Translations under genes and position numbers: made by a program | Assembly: GCF_020873915.1 (NCBI RefSeq) | Contig: NZ_JAHWGP010000006.1 | Location: 62,001 to 126,000 of the forward strand | DNA from: Streptomyces sp. DH5 | GTDB taxonomy: Bacteria; Actinomycetota; Actinomycetes; Streptomycetales; Streptomycetaceae | Length of the DNA stretch: 64,000 nucleotides | Direction of reading: 5' to 3' | Shown: in pieces, positions 52,669 to 62,363 of the stretch | Layout of the letters: each line of letters starts with the position of its first letter | Position numbering within the stretch: position 1 is the first letter of the stretch | The notes under the pieces: model-generated | The model's database searches: none | What the model was told of the DNA's origin: nothing | The model's input: the letters and a program-made list of their open reading frames with translations, nothing else

Positions 52669-54375
52669 GTGGCGCAGGTACCGCAGACATTCTTCGATGC
52701 TCTCGCGGTGCGCACCTGGTGCGGTCTCGCGCTCGACGCGCTGGGACGGGCGCGGGAGGAGATCGACGCGATCAACGTCTATCCCGTGGCGGACGGCGAC
52801 ACCGGAACCAACCTCTATCTCACCGTCGAATCCGCGGCCGCCGCGGTGCAGGCGGTGTTCGAGGGCCACGAGGCCGGGGGCGCGGGCGGAGCCGGAGGGC
52901 CGGGGCCGACCCTGGCCGACGCGGTACGCGCGATGGCGCACGGGGCGCTGATCGGCGCCCGCGGGAACTCCGGCACGATCCTGGCGCAGCTGCTGCGCGG
53001 TATGGCCCAGGTACTGGCAGGTGACGAGGCCCTGGGGCATGCCGACGGCCAGGGGCTGCGCCGGGCCCTGCGACAGGCGGCCGACTCGGCGCGTCTGGCG
53101 GTGGCCCACCCCGTCGAGGGCACCGTGCTCACCGTGGCCGCGGCCGCCGCCGAGGCCGCCGCGGCAGTGGCGGGCGACTGCGGGGCGGTGGCCCGCGCGG
53201 CCCACGAGGCCGCCCTCGCCGCCCTCGCCGAGACACCGGACCGGCTGCCCGTCCTGCGCCGCGCGGGGGTGGTGGACGCCGGTGGCAGGGGGCTGGTGGC
53301 GGTGCTCGCGGCACTCGTGGCGACGTTCACCGGCGAGACACCGCGTGACCCGCACGCCGCACCGCGTCACCCGCACGCCGCACCGCGTCACCCGCAGGCC
53401 TGCGACAGCGCCGTCGCAGGCGCGGACGGCGCCGTGCCCCCGGAGTCCGAGGGACCCGCCTTCGAGGTGATCTACCTGCTGGAGGCCGACGACGCCGCCG
53501 TCGCGCGCCTGCGGGAGCGGCTCGACGGACTGGGCGACTCGCTCGTCGTGGTCGGCGGGGACGGACTGTGGAACGTCCACGTCCACGTGGACGACGCGGG
53601 CGCCGCCGTGGAGGCAGGGGTCGAGGCCGGGCGGCCGTACCGGATCCGGATCACCCACTTCGGCGCCGGGGACGTCCACACGACGGGTGCCGAGCGGGCC
53701 CGGGGGGAACGCGCCCAGCGGGCGGTCGTCGCCGTGGTGCCCGGGGAGGGCCTGGCGGGGCTGTACGCCGAGGCGGGCGCGACCACCGTGCTCGCCCGCC
53801 CCGGGGAGCCGCCCGCGAGCGGCGAACTCGTCCAGGCCGTACGGCGGGCGCACGCGCGCGAGGTGGTGCTGCTGCCCAACGACGCGGACCTGCGCCACAC
53901 CGCGGCCGCCGCCGCCGAACAGGTCAGGGCCGAGGGCATCAGGGTGGCCCTGATCCCGACCCGCTCCGCGGTCCAGGGCATCGCGGCGCTCGCGGTGCAC
54001 GAACCGGAACGCCGCTTCGACGAGGACGTGGTGTCGATGACGTCGGCGGCCGGCGCGACCCGCTACGCGGAGGTCACCGTCGCCGAGCACGAGTCCTGGA
54101 CCATGGCGGGCATCTGCCAGGCGGGCGACGTCCTCGGGCTGGTCGACGGTGACGTCGCCGTCATGGGCGACGACGTCACCGCCATCGCCGAGGCCGTCCT
54201 CGACCGCATGCTCGCGGCCGGTGGAGAACTGGTCACCCTCGTCCTCGGCGACGACGCCCCCGACTCGGTCGCCGCCCGACTGGAGTCCCGGGTCCGCGAG
54301 GGCTACCTCGCCGTCGACACGGTGACCTACCACGGCGGCAGGCAGGGCGCCGTCCTGCTCATCGGCGTCGAATGA
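52669..54375 (+). CDS. DAK2/DegV-type fatty acid kinase-like protein
   Basis: 568 aa from GTG 52669 (GGGAGG upstream). The N-terminal DAK2 (DhaL-like) domain has INVYPVADGDTGTNLYLT and GALIGARGNSGTILAQLL for ATP/Mg binding. The C-terminal half is the DAK1-like DUF1949/FakA region (VVPGEGLAGLYAEAGATTVL and MTSAAGATRYAEVTVAE). FakA phosphorylates fatty acids held by a FakB/DegV partner; no partner gene lies here. Near residue 225 a 21-bp tandem repeat (53340-53400) encodes PRHPHAA units. The gene lies upstream of recG, a common actinobacterial order. Confidence 0.85.
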   Translation: MAQVPQTFFDALAVRTWCGLALDALGRAREEIDAINVYPVADGDTGTNLYLTVESAAAAVQAVFEGHEAGGAGGAGGPGPTLADAVRAMAHGALIGARGNSGTILAQLLRGMAQVLAGDEALGHADGQGLRRALRQAADSARLAVAHPVEGTVLTVAAAAAEAAAAVAGDCGAVARAAHEAALAALAETPDRLPVLRRAGVVDAGGRGLVAVLAALVATFTGETPRDPHAAPRHPHAAPRHPQACDSAVAGADGAVPPESEGPAFEVIYLLEADDAAVARLRERLDGLGDSLVVVGGDGLWNVHVHVDDAGAAVEAGVEAGRPYRIRITHFGAGDVHTTGAERARGERAQRAVVAVVPGEGLAGLYAEAGATTVLARPGEPPASGELVQAVRRAHAREVVLLPNDADLRHTAAAAAEQVRAEGIRVALIPTRSAVQGIAALAVHEPERRFDEDVVSMTSAAGATRYAEVTVAEHESWTMAGICQAGDVLGLVDGDVAVMGDDVTAIAEAVLDRMLAAGGELVTLVLGDDAPDSVAARLESRVREGYLAVDTVTYHGGRQGAVLLIGVE

Positions 54376-54532
54376 ACCCAGGCCCGGACGGGCGCCGGAG
54401 GGCACGGCCGGCCGCGCGGGGGAGCACGCACCGCCCCTGCCGGTGACGTCCGCCCCCGAACGCCGGGGCCGAGGCCGGCGCCCGGCCCGAAACGGTTCCG
54501 CGGTGGACACGATGTCAGTGCGGTGGTGTCCA

Positions 54533-56740
54533 ATGGATCTCGTGCCCGCACTGGAAGAACCACTGAAGAAGGTGCTCGGCCCCGCCACCGCCAAGGTGAT
54601 GGCCGAGCATCTCGGCCTGCACACCGTCGGCGACCTCCTCCACCACTACCCCCGCCGGTACGAGGAGCGCGGCCAGCTCACCCACCTCGCCGACCTCCCC
54701 ATGGACGAGCACGTCACCGTGGTCGCCCAGGTCGCCGACGCCCGGCTGCACACCTTCGCCTCCACCAAGGCCCCCCGCGGCAAGGGCCAGCGTCTGGAGG
54801 TGACGATCACGGACGGCAGCGGCCGGCTGCAACTGGTGTTCTTCGGCGCCGGTGTCCACAAACCGCACAAGGAACTCCTGCCGGGCACCCGCGCGATGTT
54901 CGCCGGAAAGGTGTCGGTCTTCAACCGCCGCCTCCAACTCGCCCATCCGGCCTACGAACTGCTCCGCGGTGACAGTGAGGAGACGGTCGAGACCTGGGCC
55001 GGTTCCCTCATCCCCCTCTACCCCGCCACCGCCAAGCTGGAGTCCTGGAAGATCGGCAAGGCGCTCCAGACGGTCCTGCCCAGCGCCCGGGAGGCCGTCG
55101 ACCCGCTCCCGGAGTCGCTGCGTGACGGCCGCGGACTGGTCCCGCTCCCCGAGGCCCTGCTGAAGATCCACCGCCCGCACACCAAGGCGGACGTCGAGGA
55201 CGCCCGTGCCCGCCTCAAGTGGGACGAGGCCTTCGTCCTCCAGGTCGCCCTCGCCCGCCGCCGCCACGCCGACGCGCAACTGCCCGCCGTGGCTCGCCGC
55301 CCGAAGCCCGACGGCCTCCTCGCCGCCTTCGACGACCGGCTCCCCTTCACCCTCACCGAGGGCCAGCAAAAGGTCTCCGCGGAGATCTTCACCGGCCTCG
55401 CCACCGAACACCCCATGCACCGCCTGCTCCAGGGCGAAGTGGGATCCGGGAAGACCATGGTCGCCCTGCGCGCCATGCTCGCCGTCGTCGACGCGGGCGG
55501 GCAGGCGGCGATGCTCGCGCCCACCGAGGTGCTCGCCCAGCAGCACCACCGGTCGATCACCGAGATGATGGGCGAGCTGGCCGAAGGAGGGATGCTCGGC
55601 GGCGCGGAGGACGCCACCAAGGTGGTGCTGCTCACCGGGTCCATGGGAGCCGCGGCCCGGCGCCACGCCCTGCTCGACCTGGCCACCGGCGAGGCCGGCA
55701 TCGTCATCGGCACCCACGCGCTGATCGAGGACAAGGTGCAGTTCCACGACCTCGGCCTGGTCGTGGTGGACGAGCAGCACCGCTTCGGCGTGGAACAGCG
55801 CGACGCCCTGCGCGGCAAGGGCAAGCAGCCGCCCCACCTGCTCGTGATGACCGCCACGCCCATTCCCCGCACGGTCGCCATGACGGTCTTCGGAGATCTG
55901 GAGACCTCCGTCCTCGACCAGCTCCCCGCCGGGCGTTCACCGATCGCCAGCCATGTCGTCCCGGCCGCCGACAAGCCCCACTTCCTCGCCCGCGCCTGGG
56001 AGCGGGTGCGCGAGGAGGTGGCCAAGGGCCACCAGGCGTACGTGGTCTGCCCGCGCATCGGCGACGAGGCGGACGACCCGAAGAAGTCCGGCGGGAAGAA
56101 GTCCGCCGAGGACGAGGCCGAGAAGCGGCCCCCGCTCGCCGTCCTGGACATCGCGGAACAGCTCGCCCGGGGACCCCTGCGCGGACTCCGCGTCGAGGTC
56201 CTGCACGGACGCATGCAGCCCGACGACAAGGACGCCGTCATGCGCCGCTTCGCCGCGGGCGAGGCCGACGTCCTGGTCGCGACGACCGTCATCGAGGTCG
56301 GGGTCAACGTGCCGAACGCCACCGCGATGGTGATCATGGACGCCGACCGCTTCGGCGTCTCCCAGCTCCACCAGCTGCGCGGCCGCGTCGGCCGGGGCTC
56401 CGCGCCCGGCCTGTGCCTGCTGGTCACCGAGATGCCCGAGGCGAGCGCCGCCCGGCAGCGGCTGAACGCCGTCGCCTCCACCCTCGACGGCTTCGAACTC
56501 TCCCGCATCGACCTGGAACAGCGCCGCGAGGGCGACGTGCTGGGCCAGGCCCAGTCCGGCACCCGCTCCAGCCTGCGCATGCTCGCCGTGATCGACGACG
56601 AGGAGATCATCGCCGAGGCCCGCGAGGAGGCCGCCCGGGTCGTCGCCGCCGACCCGGAACTGACCCGCCTGCCCGCCCTGCGCACCGCGCTCGACGCGCT
56701 GCTGGACGAGGAACGGGAGCAGTACCTGGAGAAGGGCTGA
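54533..56740 (+). CDS. recG: ATP-dependent DNA helicase RecG
   Basis: 735 aa; ATG 54533 (MDLVPALEEP) is preferred, with GTG 54542-54548 region as alternatives. RecG remodels stalled forks and branch-migrates Holliday junctions. N-terminal wedge/OB domain (HVTVVAQVADARLHTF), helicase motifs GEVGSGKTMVAL, VVVDEQHRFGVEQRD, VMTATPIPRTVAMT, and C-terminal ATTVIEVGVNVPNATAMVI and QLRGRVGRGSAPGL. A Lys/Glu-rich insertion (KKSGGKKSAEDEAEKR) lies near 520. Followed by rsmD at 49 bases. Confidence 0.95.
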   Translation: MDLVPALEEPLKKVLGPATAKVMAEHLGLHTVGDLLHHYPRRYEERGQLTHLADLPMDEHVTVVAQVADARLHTFASTKAPRGKGQRLEVTITDGSGRLQLVFFGAGVHKPHKELLPGTRAMFAGKVSVFNRRLQLAHPAYELLRGDSEETVETWAGSLIPLYPATAKLESWKIGKALQTVLPSAREAVDPLPESLRDGRGLVPLPEALLKIHRPHTKADVEDARARLKWDEAFVLQVALARRRHADAQLPAVARRPKPDGLLAAFDDRLPFTLTEGQQKVSAEIFTGLATEHPMHRLLQGEVGSGKTMVALRAMLAVVDAGGQAAMLAPTEVLAQQHHRSITEMMGELAEGGMLGGAEDATKVVLLTGSMGAAARRHALLDLATGEAGIVIGTHALIEDKVQFHDLGLVVVDEQHRFGVEQRDALRGKGKQPPHLLVMTATPIPRTVAMTVFGDLETSVLDQLPAGRSPIASHVVPAADKPHFLARAWERVREEVAKGHQAYVVCPRIGDEADDPKKSGGKKSAEDEAEKRPPLAVLDIAEQLARGPLRGLRVEVLHGRMQPDDKDAVMRRFAAGEADVLVATTVIEVGVNVPNATAMVIMDADRFGVSQLHQLRGRVGRGSAPGLCLLVTEMPEASAARQRLNAVASTLDGFELSRIDLEQRREGDVLGQAQSGTRSSLRMLAVIDDEEIIAEAREEAARVVAADPELTRLPALRTALDALLDEEREQYLEKG

Positions 56741-56789
56741 CAGACTGGGAACGGCCACCGACCAGCACACACCGACAAGGACCGAGGAC

Positions 56790-57377
56790 ATGACTCGCGT
56801 GATCGCCGGCACGGCCGGCGGACGCCGCCTGGCCGTCCCGCCGGGACAGGGGACCCGCCCGACCTCCGACCGGGCGCGCGAAGGCCTCTTCTCCACCTGG
56901 CAGTCGCTGCTCGGCGGCCCGCTGGACGGTGAACGCGTCCTCGACCTGTACGCCGGTTCCGGCGCCGTCGGCCTCGAGGCCCTGTCCCGGGGCGCCGGAC
57001 ACGTCCTGCTGGTCGAGGCCGACGCCCGTGCCGTCCGCACGGTCCGGGAGAACGTGAAGACGCTCCGGCTCCCCGGCGCCGAGGTCAGGACCGGCAAAGC
57101 GGAACAGATCATCCGCACGGCACCCCCGCGGGAGCCGTACGACCTCGTCTTCCTCGACCCGCCCTACGCCGTCTCCGACGGCGATCTTCGCGAGATCCTG
57201 CTCACACTCCGCTCGGGGGGCTGGCTCACCGAGGACGCCCTCGTCACCGTGGAGCGCAGCACCAGAGGCGGCGCATTCGCCTGGCCGCCCGGTTTCGAGG
57301 CGGTCCGGGCCCGTCGCTACGGCGAGGGAACGTTTTGGTACGGTCGCGCCGCCTCTACGTGCGAAGACGCACGATGA
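56790..57377 (+). CDS. rsmD: 16S rRNA (guanine966-N2)-methyltransferase
   Basis: 195 aa. Motifs: TRVIAGTAGGRRLAVPPG, the SAM site VLDLYAGSGAVGLEALSRG and the catalytic DPPY in YDLVFLDPPYAVSD. It methylates G966 of 16S rRNA. Its end overlaps a possible in-frame ATG of the next gene (ATGA), and coaD follows immediately. Confidence 0.94.
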   Translation: MTRVIAGTAGGRRLAVPPGQGTRPTSDRAREGLFSTWQSLLGGPLDGERVLDLYAGSGAVGLEALSRGAGHVLLVEADARAVRTVRENVKTLRLPGAEVRTGKAEQIIRTAPPREPYDLVFLDPPYAVSDGDLREILLTLRSGGWLTEDALVTVERSTRGGAFAWPPGFEAVRARRYGEGTFWYGRAASTCEDAR

Positions 57378-57403
57378 CCGGACCGGAGAGCGAGGGATCA
57401 ACA

Positions 57404-57883
57404 GTGCGCCGCGCCGTATGCCCCGGGTCGTTCGACCCGATCACCAACGGACACATCGACATCATCGCCCGGGCCTCCCGGCTGTACGACGAGGTCTACG
57501 TCGCGGTGATGATCAACCAGTCCAAGAAGGGGCTGTTCGAGATCGAGGAGCGGATCGACCTGATCCGCCGGGTCACCGCCGAGTACGGCAACGTCCGGGT
57601 CGAGGCCTTCCACGGCCTCCTGGTCGACTTCTGCAAGCAGCGCGAGATCCCCGCCATCGTCAAGGGGCTGCGCGCGGTCAGCGACTTCGACTACGAACTG
57701 CAGATGGCCCAGATGAACAACGGCCTCTCGGGCGTGGAGACCCTCTTCGTCCCCACCAATCCCACCTACAGCTTCCTGTCCTCCTCGCTCGTCAAGGAGG
57801 TCGCGGCATGGGGCGGCGACGTCGCCCACCTGGTGCCGCCTGAGGTCCTCACCGCCCTCACCGAACGCCTGCGCAAGGACTGA
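57404..57883 (+). CDS. coaD: Phosphopantetheine adenylyltransferase
   Basis: 159 aa from GTG 57404 (GAGCGAGGGA upstream); ATG 57374 would overlap rsmD. The penultimate step of CoA synthesis. Motifs: CPGSFDPITNGHIDIIARAS (HxGH) and SSSLVKEVAAWGGDV. Typical actinobacterial length. Confidence 0.95.
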   Translation: MRRAVCPGSFDPITNGHIDIIARASRLYDEVYVAVMINQSKKGLFEIEERIDLIRRVTAEYGNVRVEAFHGLLVDFCKQREIPAIVKGLRAVSDFDYELQMAQMNNGLSGVETLFVPTNPTYSFLSSSLVKEVAAWGGDVAHLVPPEVLTALTERLRKD

Positions 57884-57992
57884 CCCGGCGCGCGGGCGGG
57901 GGTCTCCGGACGGCCGGTGTCCACCGGGCGCCCCAGGGCCGTACAGTCGTCCCGTCCGTCTCCAACACAGCTGTAGAGAGTGGCGAGCACAG

Positions 57993-59132
57993 GTGGACGT
58001 GCAGAAGAAACTGGACGAGATCGTCGCCGCGGTCTCCGGCGCCCGGTCGATGCCCATGTCGGCCTCGTGCGTGGTCAACCGCGCCGAACTGCTCTCGATG
58101 CTCGACGAGGTGCGCGCGGCGCTGCCCGACTCCCTCGCCCAGGCGCAGGAGTTGATCGGCGGCCGGGAGCAGATGGTCGAGCAGGCCCGCCAGGAGGCCG
58201 AGCGCATCATCGAGAGCGCCCACGCCCAGCGGGGCTCCCTGATCTCCGACACCGAGGTCGCCCGCCGCTCCCAGTCCGAGGCCGACCGGATCCTCACCGA
58301 GGCCCGCAAGGAGGCCGAGGAGATCCGCGCGGAGGCCGACGACTACGTCGACTCCAAGCTCGCCAACTTCGAGGTCGTCCTCACCAAGACCCTCGGCTCC
58401 GTCGGCCGCGGCCGCGAGAAGCTGCTCGGCACCGGCCCGGGCCTGGACGAGCAGGGCTACGAGGACGAGGACGCCCCCGAGCGCAGCCACGACCCCGAGA
58501 CACTGCGCCGGACCGCCGACGAGTACGTCGACGTCAAGCTCGGCGCCTTCGAGGCGGTCCTCGCCAAGACCCTGGACGCGGTCGGCAAGGGCCGCCAGAA
58601 GCTGCACGGCCGGATCGCCTCCGACGACCTCGGCGCCCTCGCCGACGACCTCACGTCCGTCCAGCACTCCAGCGACGCCGACTACCTCGCCGACCTCGCG
58701 TTGGTCGCCGACCGGAGCGCGCCGCCCCGGCCGTCCCAGCAGCCCGGACCGCAGCTGCCACCCCAGCCGCAGCAGCCGCCGTACGTTCAGCCCGAGCCCG
58801 CCTACTCCCCCGCCTCCGGCTACGCTCCGGCGGGAAGTGCCCCCATCCAGCAGCAGCCGGACCCCTACGCGGACTACCAGCAGCAGTACGCCGGCCGGCA
58901 GGACCCGTACTCCTCCGCCTCCGGCTACGCCCCGGCGGGAGGCGCCCCAGCCCAGCAGGCCGACCCTTACGCCGCGTACCAGGGCTACGACGCGCAGGCG
59001 CAGGGCTACAACCCCGATCACGCCGCCCAGCAGGCCCAGCAGGGGTACGCCCTGGACGAGACCAGCCTCTTCGACACCAGCATGATCACGCCGGAGCAGC
59101 TGCGCGCCTACGAGCGCGAGCGGGGCCAGTAG
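57993..59132 (+). CDS. Coiled-coil protein similar to septal SepIVA/DivIVA-like proteins
   Basis: 379 aa from GTG 57993. Residues 25-150 form a long coiled coil rich in Glu/Ala/Arg. Two copies of a 32-residue block (ADDYVDSKLANFEVVLTK... and ADEYVDVKLGAFEAVLAK...) at about 110-142 and 171-203 reveal an internal duplication. The C-terminal 140 residues are Pro/Gln/Tyr-rich and disordered, with two ASGYAPAG repeats. The neighbourhood (YceD-like, rpmF, rnc, mutM) matches that of mycobacterial SepIVA, a septation protein, so a cell-division role is inferred. A 109-base spacer separates it from coaD. Confidence 0.75.
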   Translation: MDVQKKLDEIVAAVSGARSMPMSASCVVNRAELLSMLDEVRAALPDSLAQAQELIGGREQMVEQARQEAERIIESAHAQRGSLISDTEVARRSQSEADRILTEARKEAEEIRAEADDYVDSKLANFEVVLTKTLGSVGRGREKLLGTGPGLDEQGYEDEDAPERSHDPETLRRTADEYVDVKLGAFEAVLAKTLDAVGKGRQKLHGRIASDDLGALADDLTSVQHSSDADYLADLALVADRSAPPRPSQQPGPQLPPQPQQPPYVQPEPAYSPASGYAPAGSAPIQQQPDPYADYQQQYAGRQDPYSSASGYAPAGGAPAQQADPYAAYQGYDAQAQGYNPDHAAQQAQQGYALDETSLFDTSMITPEQLRAYERERGQ

Positions 59133-59280
59133 GGGCGGATTGGGCCGAGAGCGAAAGGTCCAGTATCCTGACTCATCGGTCGTGTGTGCGCTCGCGCTGC
59201 CCGCGTACACGCCCCGAACCGTGCTGCCCGGGAAGTCCGTACGGCAGCGATCCTCTGAGCTCGAAAGACCGAAAGCAGGA

Positions 59281-59925
59281 ATGGCTCTGAACGCCCGCCT
59301 CGACCACCGCAACCCCCTCGTGTTCGACACGCACGAGCTGGGACGGCGGCCCGGTGCGCTGCAGCGCCTGACCCGCACGGTCGACGCTCCCCAGGACCTC
59401 GGCATCGCAGGGGTCGTCGGAGTGCCGGAAGGCGCCCCGGTGGAGCTCGAACTCCGGCTCGAGTCGGTCATGGAAGGTGTGCTCGTCACAGGCACCGCCC
59501 GTGCGAAGGCCGAGGGGGAGTGCGTAAGGTGTCTGGAGCCGCTGGAGCAGCAGCTCCAAGCGGACTTCCAGGAGCTGTTCTCGTACCCTGACGCCGACGA
59601 CCGGGGCCGCGTGATCGCGGAACCGGGCGACGACGCCGAGGACGACGAGGACAGGCTTCTCCTCGAGGACGGCCTGTTCGACCTCGAGCCGGTGCTGCGC
59701 GATGCGGTGGTGCTCGCACTGCCCATGCAGCCGGTGTGCCAGGAAGACTGCCCGGGCCTGTGTTCCGAATGCGGAGCACGGCTCGCTGACGACCCGGACC
59801 ACCACCATGATGCCGTCGACATCCGTTGGGCGGCTTTGCAGGGACTCGCCGGCACCATGTCGGACGGCGAGAAGGACGAGATGAGCGGCGCCGAACCGGG
59901 CGTCGACGAGAAGCAGGAGAAGTAG
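59281..59925 (+). CDS. YceD/DUF177-family protein, linked to rRNA maturation
   Basis: 214 aa from ATG 59281. The conserved [20 protein letters not shown] and the Cys-rich [18 protein letters not shown] motif (zinc-knuckle-like) define the family. The C-terminal 40 residues are acidic. In many bacteria DUF177 genes precede rpmF, as here by 2 bases, and the protein is needed for 23S rRNA accumulation in plants and bacteria. Its stop nearly abuts the rpmF start, so translation is coupled. Confidence 0.9.
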   Translation: MALNARLDHRNPLVFDTHELGRRPGALQRLTRTVDAPQDLGIAGVVGVPEGAPVELELRLESVMEGVLVTGTARAKAEGECVRCLEPLEQQLQADFQELFSYPDADDRGRVIAEPGDDAEDDEDRLLLEDGLFDLEPVLRDAVVLALPMQPVCQEDCPGLCSECGARLADDPDHHHDAVDIRWAALQGLAGTMSDGEKDEMSGAEPGVDEKQEK

Positions 59926-59927
59926 CC

Positions 59928-60101
59928 GTGGCTGTTCCGAAGCGGAAGATGTCGCGCAGCAACACGCGCCACCGCCGGTCGCAGTGGAAGGCTGCGGTCC
60001 CCACCCTGGTTGCGTGCGAGCGCTGCCACGAGCCCAAGCAGCAGCACATCGCGTGCCCGTCTTGCGGCACTTACAACAAGCGCCAGGTCCTCGAGGTCTG
60101 A
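59928..60101 (+). CDS. rpmF: 50S ribosomal protein L32 (zinc-binding form)
   Basis: 57 aa from GTG 59928. Core [18 protein letters not shown] and a four-Cys zinc site ([18 protein letters not shown]). This is the C+ form, the partner of the C+ L28 at 52.2 kb. Followed by rnc at 19 bases. Confidence 0.96.
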   Translation: MAVPKRKMSRSNTRHRRSQWKAAVPTLVACERCHEPKQQHIACPSCGTYNKRQVLEV

Positions 60102-60120
60102 GCGGCTGGTGAGAGGCACT

Positions 60121-60939
60121 GTGTCCACGCCGAAGAAGAACTCTGCGGACAACCAGGCCTCGTCCCACACGCTTCTGGAAGGGCGGCTCGGCTATCAGCT
60201 CGAGTCCGCCCTTCTGGTGCGTGCGCTGACCCACCGTTCCTACGCGTACGAGAACGGCGGCCTGCCGACGAACGAGCGGCTGGAGTTCCTCGGGGACTCC
60301 GTGCTCGGCCTCGTCGTCACGGACACGCTGTACCGCACCCACCCCGATCTGCCCGAAGGCCAGCTGGCCAAGCTGCGGGCCGCGGTGGTCAACTCGCGTG
60401 CGCTGGCGGAAGTGGGCCGCGGGCTGGAACTGGGCTCCTTCATCCGGCTCGGCCGTGGTGAAGAGGGCACGGGAGGCCGGGACAAGGCATCCATCCTCGC
60501 CGACACCCTCGAAGCGGTGATCGGCGCCGTCTATCTCGACCGGGGCCTGGACGCGGCGGCGGAGCTGGTGCACCGCCTGTTCGACCCCCTGATCGAGAAG
60601 TCCTCGAACCTCGGCGCCGGCCTGGACTGGAAGACCAGTCTCCAGGAACTCACCGCGACCGAAGGACTCGGTGTCCCCGAGTACCTGGTCACGGAGACCG
60701 GCCCGGACCACGAGAAGACCTTCACTGCTGCCGCCCGCGTCGGAGGCGTCTCGTACGGCACCGGCACCGGCCGCAGCAAGAAGGAGGCGGAGCAGCAGGC
60801 CGCCGAGTCCGCGTGGCGGTCCATCCGGGCCGCGGCGGACGAGCGCGCCAAAGCGGCGGCCGAGGCCGAGGAGGTCGTCCGGACCGCCGAAGCCGAAGCC
60901 TCCGGTACGAGCGCCGACGCCCCGTCGGCCTCCGCCTGA
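60121..60939 (+). CDS. rnc: Ribonuclease III
   Basis: 272 aa from GTG 60121 (GAGAGG upstream; GTG 60109 is possible). It cleaves double-stranded RNA in rRNA and mRNA processing. Catalytic motif [18 protein letters not shown], second metal site [13 protein letters not shown], and the C-terminal dsRNA-binding domain ([15 protein letters not shown]-like). An Ala/Glu-rich tail follows. In S. coelicolor this gene is absB, needed for antibiotic production, so it is a global regulator as well as a processing enzyme. Confidence 0.95.
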   Translation: MSTPKKNSADNQASSHTLLEGRLGYQLESALLVRALTHRSYAYENGGLPTNERLEFLGDSVLGLVVTDTLYRTHPDLPEGQLAKLRAAVVNSRALAEVGRGLELGSFIRLGRGEEGTGGRDKASILADTLEAVIGAVYLDRGLDAAAELVHRLFDPLIEKSSNLGAGLDWKTSLQELTATEGLGVPEYLVTETGPDHEKTFTAAARVGGVSYGTGTGRSKKEAEQQAAESAWRSIRAAADERAKAAAEAEEVVRTAEAEASGTSADAPSASA

Positions 60940-60952
60940 CGAACAGTTCGTC

Positions 60953-60988
60953 CCGAGCGCCCGCCCCCGACCCGGGGCGGGCGCTCGG
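60953..60988 (+). terminator. Hairpin between rnc and mutM
   Basis: A perfect 15-bp stem (60953-60967 with 60974-60988) and 6-base loop, just after the rnc stop. Confidence 0.75.
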
Positions 60989-61029
60989 CGCTGGGCCGGC
61001 CCCGGCACACCGTTTCCTGGAGGGAGACC

Positions 61030-61890
61030 ATGCCCGAGCTGCCCGAGGTCGAGGTCGTACGGCGCGGACTCGAGCGGTGGGTCGCCCACCGGACCGTCGC
61101 CGACGCCGAGGTGCTCCACCCGCGGGCGGTACGCCGCCACCTCGCCGGTTCCGACGACTTCGCCGACCGGCTGGGGGGCCACCGCATCGGGGTTCCCAGC
61201 CGGCGCGGCAAGTACCTGTGGCTGCCGCTGGAGGACACCGGGCAGTCCGTGCTGGCCCACCTCGGGATGAGCGGCCAGCTCCTGGTCCAGCCGCACTCGG
61301 CCCCGGACGAGAAGCACCTGCGCATCCGCGTCCGCTTCACCGACGCCCTGGACACCGAACTCCGGTTCGTCGACCAGCGCACCTTCGGCGGCCTGTCACT
61401 GCACGACAACACCCCCGACGGTCTGCCCGACGTCATCGCCCACATCGCCCGCGACCCCCTCGACCCGCTGTTCGACGACGAGGCCTTCCACCGCGCCCTG
61501 CGCCGCAAGCGGACCACCATCAAGCGGGCGCTGCTCGACCAGTCACTGATCAGCGGCGTCGGCAACATCTACGCCGACGAGGCGCTGTGGCGCGCCCGCA
61601 TCCACTACGAACGCCCGACGGCCGGTTTCACCCGCCCGCGCACCCTGCTCCTCCTCGGCCACGTCCGGGACGTCATGAACGCGGCCCTCACCGCGGGCGG
61701 CACCAGCTTCGACAGCCTCTACGTCAACGTCAACGGCGAGTCCGGCTACTTCGACCGTTCCCTGGACGCCTACGGCCGCGAGGGGCTGCCCTGCCGCCGC
61801 TGCGGCACACCGATGCGCCGGCGGGCCTGGATGAACCGGTCCAGCTACTTCTGCCCGAGGTGTCAGCGGGCGCCGCGCGTCTCGTCGTAG
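61030..61890 (+). CDS. mutM: Formamidopyrimidine-DNA glycosylase
   Basis: 286 aa. It removes 8-oxoguanine and formamidopyrimidines; this matters for a GC-rich genome. The catalytic start [15 protein letters not shown] (Pro2, Glu3), GMSGQLL, the H2TH region [16 protein letters not shown] and the zinc finger ([18 protein letters not shown] then CPRC) are all present. GGAGGGAGACC precedes ATG 61030. Its last 28 bases overlap the convergent HxlR gene. Confidence 0.96.
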   Translation: MPELPEVEVVRRGLERWVAHRTVADAEVLHPRAVRRHLAGSDDFADRLGGHRIGVPSRRGKYLWLPLEDTGQSVLAHLGMSGQLLVQPHSAPDEKHLRIRVRFTDALDTELRFVDQRTFGGLSLHDNTPDGLPDVIAHIARDPLDPLFDDEAFHRALRRKRTTIKRALLDQSLISGVGNIYADEALWRARIHYERPTAGFTRPRTLLLLGHVRDVMNAALTAGGTSFDSLYVNVNGESGYFDRSLDAYGREGLPCRRCGTPMRRRAWMNRSSYFCPRCQRAPRVSS

Positions 61891-62264
61891 CGCTCGCGGG
61901 CCCGCAGCACGGTGTCCATGCTGCCCTCGACGTACCGGATCAGGGACAGCAGACGCTCCGCCACCCCGCGGCCCAGCGGGGTCAGTTCGTAGTCCACGCG
62001 GGGTGGGTTGGTGGGCTGGGCCTCACGGTGCACCAGCCCGTCGCGCTCCAGCGCCTGCAACGTCTGGGACAGCATCTTCTCGCTCACCCCGTCGACCCGC
62101 CGGCGCAGCTCGTTGAACCGCAGCGAGCCCTCGTACAGCGCGCCCAGCGTCAGCCCGCCCCACCGCCCGGTCACGTGCTCCAGCGTGCCGCGCGAAGGAC
62201 ACGCCCTGGCGAACACGTCGAAAGCGAGCTCCTGCTCCTCCGCACGCGGCTCCGTGGTCGTCAT
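61863..62264 (-). CDS. HxlR-family transcriptional regulator
   Basis: 133 aa; ATG 62264 is taken, with GTG 62270 as alternative. HxlR winged helix: a conserved Cys near the N-terminus ([20 protein letters not shown]), [20 protein letters not shown] and [15 protein letters not shown]. The Cys suggests sensing of electrophiles or oxidants. It overlaps the 3' end of mutM by 28 bases on the other strand. A palindrome at 62309 lies in its promoter. Confidence 0.9.
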   Translation of the reverse strand: MTTTEPRAEEQELAFDVFARACPSRGTLEHVTGRWGGLTLGALYEGSLRFNELRRRVDGVSEKMLSQTLQALERDGLVHREAQPTNPPRVDYELTPLGRGVAERLLSLIRYVEGSMDTVLRARERYDETRGAR

Positions 62265-62308
62265 ACCCACCAGGCTACGTCACCACAGCGCCAGCCGAAA
62301 GGATTGCG

Positions 62309-62323
62309 CTAACTGGTAGTTAG
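62309..62323. promoter_or_regulatory. Putative HxlR operator
   Basis: CTAACT-GGT-AGTTAG lies 45 bases upstream of the HxlR start, in an AT-rich pocket. HxlR regulators usually bind such short palindromes upstream of their own genes. Confidence 0.55.
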
Positions 62324-62363
62324 TGCTCTTGTCCCGTGCGACACGCGGCCGGCCGCCGCGTCG

